From an uncultured Clostridia bacterium (GTDB taxonomy: Bacteria > Bacillota > Clostridia > Christensenellales > Borkfalkiaceae): DNA of 10,577 nucleotides. The stretch is from assembly GCA_947589585.1 (NCBI GenBank), contig CANQCA010000047.1, positions 1 through 10,577 of the forward strand, written 5' to 3'. Below the pieces are notes generated by a model. It did no database searches. It saw nothing but the letters and a program-made list of their open reading frames with translations, and was not told the origin of the DNA. Shown here one piece after another: positions 6,562 through 10,577 of this stretch. Within the stretch, counting starts at the first letter, position 1. Each line of letters starts with the position of its first letter. The translations under genes were made by a program, and so were the position numbers.

Positions 6562-6589
6562 ATCCCCTCCCGCGCGCGCTTTTTTGAAC

Positions 6590-6618
6590 ATGATAGCACA
6601 CGGCGCGGGTATTATCAC
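6590..6618 (-). promoter_or_regulatory. Candidate promoter for minDE
   Basis: On the minus strand, GTGATA (6618-6613, 4 of 6 to TTGACA) is 17 bp from TATCAT (6595-6590, 5 of 6 to TATAAT). Transcription would start near 6583, about 22 nt before the minD ATG. This is the best candidate in the gap, but moderate matches like this also arise by chance. Confidence 0.35.
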
Positions 6619-6684
6619 GGCGCGTTTTGCCGATTTTTGGGAGAATGAGGAGGAAGGGTTTTACCTCGTTGACACTGCGACAAG

Positions 6685-6907
6685 AACTCCCCCATCCGTC
6701 ACGGCTGCGCCGTGCCACCCTTCTCACGCGGGTAGAGCCCCGCGTTCGGTCACCGTTCGCGCGGACGTATGCGCTCTACTTCTCGCAAAACGCAGCACAC
6801 GGCACACTGTGCCGATGTGCAGAACTGCGTTTTGCGACCCTCTGAGAGGGGTAGGGCTTACCCCTTTTTAAGGGGGAGGCTCCGCCGTCAGGCGATGGTG
6901 GGGGTTT
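6685..6907. repeat. MITE-like intergenic element of about 220 bp with imperfect inverted ends
   Basis: The left end AACTCCCCCATC...CACGGC and the reverse complement of the right end, AACCCCCACCATCGCC...GACGGC, are imperfect inverted repeats. Inside are ACGGC-TGC-GCCGT (6701-6713), a GTAGAGC/GCTCTAC pair (about 6730-6775) and the long hairpin at 6784-6836. There is no supported ORF. The right end recurs inverted at 5445-5495. It looks like a non-autonomous mobile element or a composite of several dispersed repeats. Confidence 0.55.
6784..6836. repeat. Long internal hairpin of the intergenic element
   Basis: CGCAAAACGCAG (6784-6795) pairs perfectly with CTGCGTTTTGCG (6825-6836). Within it, GCACA pairs with TGTGC and GGCAC with GTGCC around a tiny loop, so most of the 53 nt can fold into one rod with small bulges. 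No U-run follows on either strand. Confidence 0.75.
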
Positions 6908-7052
6908 GGCTTCTATATAACTTGCGCGAGCAGAACCACGCTTCTGCGCTGCGCGTCCCAATTTGCCAAGCCACCGCACGCTTAATGCCGTTGAGGACAG
7001 ATCGGCACAGCGGCCGACGGGGCTGAGGGATGATGAGACTTCACCCCTCACG

Positions 7053-7151
7053 AAATTTTGTTTTGCGAAGGTCGGACTTCGTATAAGGGGATTCTCTCGG
7101 GGCGTTGCCCCTCGGAATGACACGGTAAACACAACAAGCAAAACAAAATTT
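7053..7151. repeat. 99-bp MITE-like element with perfect 14-bp terminal inverted repeats
   Basis: AAATTTTGTTTTGC (7053-7066) is exactly mirrored by GCAAAACAAAATTT (7138-7151), with TCAC-like matches extending outward after a one-base indel. The interior is copy 2 of the GTCATTC...GAATCCCCTTATACG repeat, containing the mini-hairpin GGGGC-GTT-GCCCC (7099-7111). No gene fits. The size and perfect ends suggest a transposase-mobilised miniature element. Confidence 0.65.
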
Positions 7152-7185
7152 GTGAACCTATACGCGTTTCGTTAAATAAAAACAG

Positions 7186-7214
7186 AAAAAACGGAGCACG
7201 GGGCTCCGTTTTTT
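7186..7214 (-). terminator. Intrinsic terminator of the ABC operon (symmetrical, could work both ways)
   Basis: The stem ACGGAGC (7191-7197) with GCTCCGT (7203-7209) has a 5-nt loop. On the minus strand it is followed by TTTTTT (7191-7186) and preceded by AAAAAA, so it reads as a terminator in either direction. It begins right at the stop codon of the 24-codon ORF and ends the ABC transcription unit. Confidence 0.85.
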
Positions 7215-7288
7215 CACTTTTGCAGTAGCCGACGAAGGTATGCTTCGTACTCCTCGTCGGTGAGTTTCCTGACTTTCTTCTTCGCCAT
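7214..7288 (-). CDS. 24-residue basic small protein downstream of the ABC gene (hypothetical)
   Basis: The ATG at 7288 has GAGGTG 4 nt upstream and opens a 24-codon frame starting MAKKKVRKLTDEEYEAY and ending with Leu, Gln and Lys residues before TGA at 7216-7214. It lies 49 nt after the ABC stop and ends in the A-run of the terminator, so it is the last cistron of that transcript. The peptide has a Lys/Arg-rich start and a helical, charged remainder; no signal or membrane segment is visible. I do not recognise a family. The good ribosome-binding site and tight fit between the ABC stop and the terminator argue for a real gene; the length allows chance. Confidence 0.55.
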   Translation of the reverse strand: MAKKKVRKLTDEEYEAYLRRLLQK

Positions 7289-7337
7289 ACTTCACCTCGC
7301 AAAGTTTTGCAAAAAGTATGGCCGATGCGCCGGATTT

Positions 7338-10300
7338 TTATTCCGTTCTCAGTGCGATGACGGGGTCCTTCTTCGCGGCGGCCTGTGCGGGGATGAGCCC
7401 CGAGATGAGCGTCAGAACGATGCTGATGCAGATCATGATGAAGGCCGTGAGCGGGGCGAGCGTCGCCATGCCCGCGATGCCCGTCAGGCTGAACAGGACC
7501 GCGCTGACGATGCCGCTTAAGATATAGGCGACGATGACGCCGATGAGGCCCGAGGCAAGGCCGATCATGAAGGTCTCGGCATTGAACAGGTTCCTGATAT
7601 CCATCTTCCTTGCCCCAAGGCTTCTCAGAACGCCGATCTCCTTGACGCGTTCGACGACGGAGACGTAGGTGATAATGCCGATCATGACCGAAGAGACGAC
7701 GAGCGAGATCGCCGTGAACGCCACGAGCACATAGGAGATGAGGTTGAAGATGGTCTCGACCATGCTCATGATCATGCCCATCTGGTCGGTATAGGTGATG
7801 TTCTCGTTGAGGGGCCTTAGATCATCGGGATGCTCTTCGTTCCATTTCTCAATGGCCTCGTTGCGGAGCTCGGCCTCGCCGTCGTTCCACTGATCGAGGT
7901 AGGCCTTGATGTGCTGTTTCGCCTCGAAGTTCGTGGGATAGATGGAGAGCTCGGAGACCTCATCGCTGCCGCCGATCGAACGAACGGCCGTGGCATTGCT
8001 CACGCCGATGTGCGCCGTGCCAAACATCGGGATGGCGAAGGAGGTATAGGAGCCGTCGAGCTGGGCCGCGGGCGAGAAGTAGAGCTTGAGACCGCTGTAG
8101 ATGGCGGGGAAGCCCGGGTAGGAAGTGATCTGCTTCATGAGCTTTTCGGGAATGGCAGACTCATCTTGGATCCACTTCACGATCTCGGACTGTTTGTTGT
8201 GGTCGATATAATTCTCGATGGTCGCCTCGGGGAAATTGAGCCCCTCTTCGAGACAGCCGTAGGAGAGCCCCTCTTTCAGGCGGAGAATGCCGGAGATGTG
8301 GAAGCGGATCCCGTCCTCTTCATTTGCCTCGGCAAACTGCTCATCGGTGACTTCTCCATTATATTCGAAGGGATATCCCCCGCGCAGGGAGGAATTGGCG
8401 AGCGAGTCTTCGCCGTTATAGTCCTCGTTTTTGGCATAGATGGCGTCGCTGTAATAGAGCATATACTCCTGCTCGAGGATGCGGGAGAAGGCGAGGCGTT
8501 TGTTCTCTTCCTCGGGGGAGAGCTTCCCATCTTCGACGGGCGTTGCCGCCGCCTTGGCTGCTTCTACACTCTCCTCCGTCGCCTTCTGCGCATCGCGGAA
8601 GAGATCGAGGAACTGTTCCTCATCGAGGAAGCCGAGCTGGACGAGGGTCAGATCAATGACGTCGTTATTGGGCCCGATGACGAGGACGGCTTCATCCTCC
8701 TTTGTGGGAAGTTTTCCGCTCACGACGTCGTACTGCGAAGCGACATAGCTCGCATATGCGGGGTCGGAGAAGGAAGTCGTGCCCGGCATCTTGTTGATGA
8801 CGTCGGTGAAGAAATGCACGAACTGAAGGAGCGAGCGGTACTCGGGCGCCTCGGCCACGAGTTTATCGATGAGGTAATTTTTAAGGCTCGTGACGGAGAA
8901 GTTGCGCATAACGAAGTTGTCTCTCCGGAAGGTGAAGGACTGCTTCTCCTCCCCCGCCGTCGTGACGGAGATCGTCTCGACGATCTCGCCCTTTGTGCGC
9001 GTTCCCGCGGCATAGACGCTCTTTTGCGTCTTTTCGCCTTGCTCCTGCCCGGCGCCTTCGTTTGCGACCTCTTCATAGAGGGTAAAGGCGCCCGTCTTGG
9101 TGTTGTATTCGAAGGTCCCGTTCCGCCTCTCCGCCTTGCTTTCGTCGGAAGGATTGTCGCCGAGACCCATCGTCCACGTGCCGTCCGTGATATCCTTCTT
9201 CGTGCCCGTCGCTGAGACGTTATTTGTCAGCTCCAGCCAATTTGTCTCATCGTATTTATCGCCGTCGACGAAACAAAATCTCCCCGCGTTCGTGGCCTTC
9301 ATCGGCGTAAAGAGAGCGTCGGCGAGGTTGAACCCGTAGCGGTATTGGATGGCGGCATAGTCTTCGGGAGCGGCCTTCATGCCCTCTTCGAGATAGGCGA
9401 CATAATCGGGCGTGACGTTGTTCTGCACGGCGACACCCTGCGCAAGACCGGTGAGGAAGGAGTTGATATACACCTTATCGCCGAGCTCGGTAAGGTCGGG
9501 GATATCCTGCGGGGACATGACGCCGTCCATCACGGCGGAGAGGTCGAAGGTGCTCTCCGAGATCTGCAGCGGATAGGCGGAGAGCATATCCTCCTCCGTC
9601 TTCCTGATATAGTTGCCGAAGCCGTTGGAAAGGGCGAGAACGAGGCAGACGCTGATGATGCCGATGCTCCCGCCGAACGAGGTGATGATCGTGCGGCCCT
9701 TCTTCGTGAGAAGGTTGCGGAAGGAGAGGGCGAGCGATGTGAAAAATCCCATCTTGGCGCGGGCCTTTTTCTCCCTCTTTCCGGGGGCCGAGCCCTCTTC
9801 AGGCTCCTTTGAAGAGGCCTCCGAAGAAGGTGTTTCCGAGGGCGCATCTTCGGACATGGGTGCCACGTTTTGCGTCTCCTCGTCCGAATGATAGGGATTG
9901 CTATCCGACTCTACGACGCCGTCTTTCAGGCGCACGATGCGCGAGGCATAGCTTTCGGCGAGCTCGGGGTTGTGGGTGACCATGATGACGAGCCGCTCCC
10001 CCGCGATCTCCTTAATGAGATCCATGATGGCGACGCTCGTCTTTGAATCGAGGGCGCCCGTGGGTTCGTCGGCGAGCAAAATATCGGGATCGTTGACGAG
10101 GGCGCGGGCGATGGCAACGCGCTGCATCTGCCCGCCCGAGAGCTGGTTGGGACGCTTGGAAAGCTCTTCCCCGAGCCCGACACGCTCCAGGGCCTCCTTC
10201 GCACGGCGGCGCCGCTCCTCCTTCCCCACCCCCGCGATGGTGAGAGCGAGCTCGACATTTGAGAGCACGGTCTGGTGCGGGATGAGGTTATAGGTCTGGA

Positions 10301-10565
10301 AGACGAAGCCGATACGGTGGTTCCGATAGACGTCCCAATCACGGTCTTTGAAATCCTTCGTCGATCTTCCCTGAATGACGAGGTCACCCGAGGTGTAGTG
10401 GTCGAGTCCGCCGATGATGTTGAGAAGCGTCGTCTTCCCGCATCCGGATGCACCGAGGATACAGACGAACTCATTCTTCCGGAACTCGAGCGTTACACCT
10501 TTCAGGGCATGGACGCAGCCCGAGGCCACTTTGTAATCCTTGGTGATTTCGGTAAGTTTCAGCAT
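7338..10565 (-). CDS. MacB-type ABC transporter, fused ATPase and FtsX-like permease with large outer domain
   Basis: 1075 residues. The N-terminal ATPase has Walker A GASGCGKT (38-45), Q-loop Gln90, signature LSGGQ (142-146), Walker B ILLADE (162-167), D-loop GALD (170-173) and switch His198; all are intact, so it should hydrolyse ATP in the cytoplasm. An acidic Ser/Glu/Pro linker (about 222-262) and a basic patch lead to TM1 (about 293-313), then some 620 outer residues, then TM2 (939-966), TM3 (999-1026) and TM4 (1038-1058). ERVKEIGVLRSLGARK (972-987) and the ending DPVIALRTE are FtsX/MacB hallmarks. Family members are mechanotransducers for peptide or antibiotic export, lipoprotein release or cell-wall hydrolase control; the substrate here cannot be read. 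The start has AAGGAG 6 nt upstream (10577-10572). It is first in this window of an operon with the 24-codon ORF; what lies upstream is outside. Confidence 0.93.
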   Translation of the reverse strand: MLKLTEITKDYKVASGCVHALKGVTLEFRKNEFVCILGASGCGKTTLLNIIGGLDHYTSGDLVIQGRSTKDFKDRDWDVYRNHRIGFVFQTYNLIPHQTVLSNVELALTIAGVGKEERRRRAKEALERVGLGEELSKRPNQLSGGQMQRVAIARALVNDPDILLADEPTGALDSKTSVAIMDLIKEIAGERLVIMVTHNPELAESYASRIVRLKDGVVESDSNPYHSDEETQNVAPMSEDAPSETPSSEASSKEPEEGSAPGKREKKARAKMGFFTSLALSFRNLLTKKGRTIITSFGGSIGIISVCLVLALSNGFGNYIRKTEEDMLSAYPLQISESTFDLSAVMDGVMSPQDIPDLTELGDKVYINSFLTGLAQGVAVQNNVTPDYVAYLEEGMKAAPEDYAAIQYRYGFNLADALFTPMKATNAGRFCFVDGDKYDETNWLELTNNVSATGTKKDITDGTWTMGLGDNPSDESKAERRNGTFEYNTKTGAFTLYEEVANEGAGQEQGEKTQKSVYAAGTRTKGEIVETISVTTAGEEKQSFTFRRDNFVMRNFSVTSLKNYLIDKLVAEAPEYRSLLQFVHFFTDVINKMPGTTSFSDPAYASYVASQYDVVSGKLPTKEDEAVLVIGPNNDVIDLTLVQLGFLDEEQFLDLFRDAQKATEESVEAAKAAATPVEDGKLSPEEENKRLAFSRILEQEYMLYYSDAIYAKNEDYNGEDSLANSSLRGGYPFEYNGEVTDEQFAEANEEDGIRFHISGILRLKEGLSYGCLEEGLNFPEATIENYIDHNKQSEIVKWIQDESAIPEKLMKQITSYPGFPAIYSGLKLYFSPAAQLDGSYTSFAIPMFGTAHIGVSNATAVRSIGGSDEVSELSIYPTNFEAKQHIKAYLDQWNDGEAELRNEAIEKWNEEHPDDLRPLNENITYTDQMGMIMSMVETIFNLISYVLVAFTAISLVVSSVMIGIITYVSVVERVKEIGVLRSLGARKMDIRNLFNAETFMIGLASGLIGVIVAYILSGIVSAVLFSLTGIAGMATLAPLTAFIMICISIVLTLISGLIPAQAAAKKDPVIALRTE

Positions 10566-10571
10566 GCTCTA

Positions 10572-10577
10572 CTCCTT
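10572..10577 (-). promoter_or_regulatory. Ribosome-binding site of the ABC gene
   Basis: AAGGAG lies 6 nt before the ATG at 10565. Its promoter, if any, is beyond the right edge. Confidence 0.85.

Larger units (their letters stand above)
6562..7185. other. Repeat-rich intergenic region upstream of minD
   Basis: About 620 bp without a supported gene. It contains a candidate minD promoter, the element at 6685-6907 with its hairpin, an unassigned stretch (6910-7050) with small GC-rich inverted repeats, and the 99-bp element at 7053-7151. Reading frames here follow the repeats and lack good ribosome-binding sites. Confidence 0.7.

Noticed and set aside
6562..6618. Upstream starts for minD (6618 or 6591)
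   Set aside because: No ribosome-binding site ahead of them, and the family start aligns exactly with the ATG at 6561.
6776..7141. 121-codon minus-strand frame in the repeat island
   Set aside because: It runs straight through two unrelated repeat elements, has low-complexity composition and no convincing ribosome-binding site.
7830..9215. 461-codon plus-strand frame
   Set aside because: It lies opposite the outer domain of the ABC protein, which is supported by motifs on both sides in one frame.

Overview
The window looks like a chromosomal segment of a Gram-positive, probably gut-associated Bacillota (Clostridia-type) bacterium. The evidence is strong GGAGG ribosome-binding sites, a lipobox-anchored surface protein built from FN3-like and Cys/His repeats, a MacB-shaped ABC protein with a very large outer domain, and a minD-minE pair. 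The genus cannot be named from sequence alone. Every gene I can support is on the minus strand, so transcription runs from right to left; the long plus-strand reading frames are shadows.

Layout from right to left. (1) 10577-7186: a fused ABC ATPase/permease (1075 aa), then a 24-codon ORF with its own ribosome-binding site, then a clean intrinsic terminator. (2) 7160-6562: a gene-free island of mobile-looking repeats. It includes a 99-bp element with perfect 14-bp inverted ends and a larger element of about 220 bp that can fold into a long hairpin. (3) 6561-5600: minD and a divergent minE, coupled by a TTGA stop/start overlap. minC is not adjacent. (4) 5599-5290: a second repeat island sharing modules with the first. 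(5) 5289-1: a consensus promoter driving a giant secreted lipoprotein of at least 1718 codons. Its C terminus lies beyond the left edge.

The most striking observation is that lipoprotein promoter. The -35 (TTGACA) and -10 (TATAAT) are both perfect and exactly 17 bp apart, and 9 of those 17 bp are an uninterrupted run of G on the coding strand. A homopolymer in this place is the known arrangement for on/off or graded phase variation by slipped-strand mispairing (for example porA in Neisseria). Here it would control a large, repeat-built cell-surface protein. This is an inference from position and is directly testable from read-level tract-length variation.

The lipoprotein is a mosaic: signal peptide and lipobox, seven FN3-like repeats, a beta-sandwich-like module, four FN3-like repeats, an OB-fold-like module, an InlB-B-like module, a second beta-sandwich-like module, a twelfth FN3-like repeat, and then tandem CxxC/His repeats running off the edge. 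It is probably an adhesin or other ligand-binding surface protein. The MinDE pair would place the division site. The ABC protein probably handles envelope stress, peptide export or lipoprotein trafficking, but its substrate cannot be read from the sequence.
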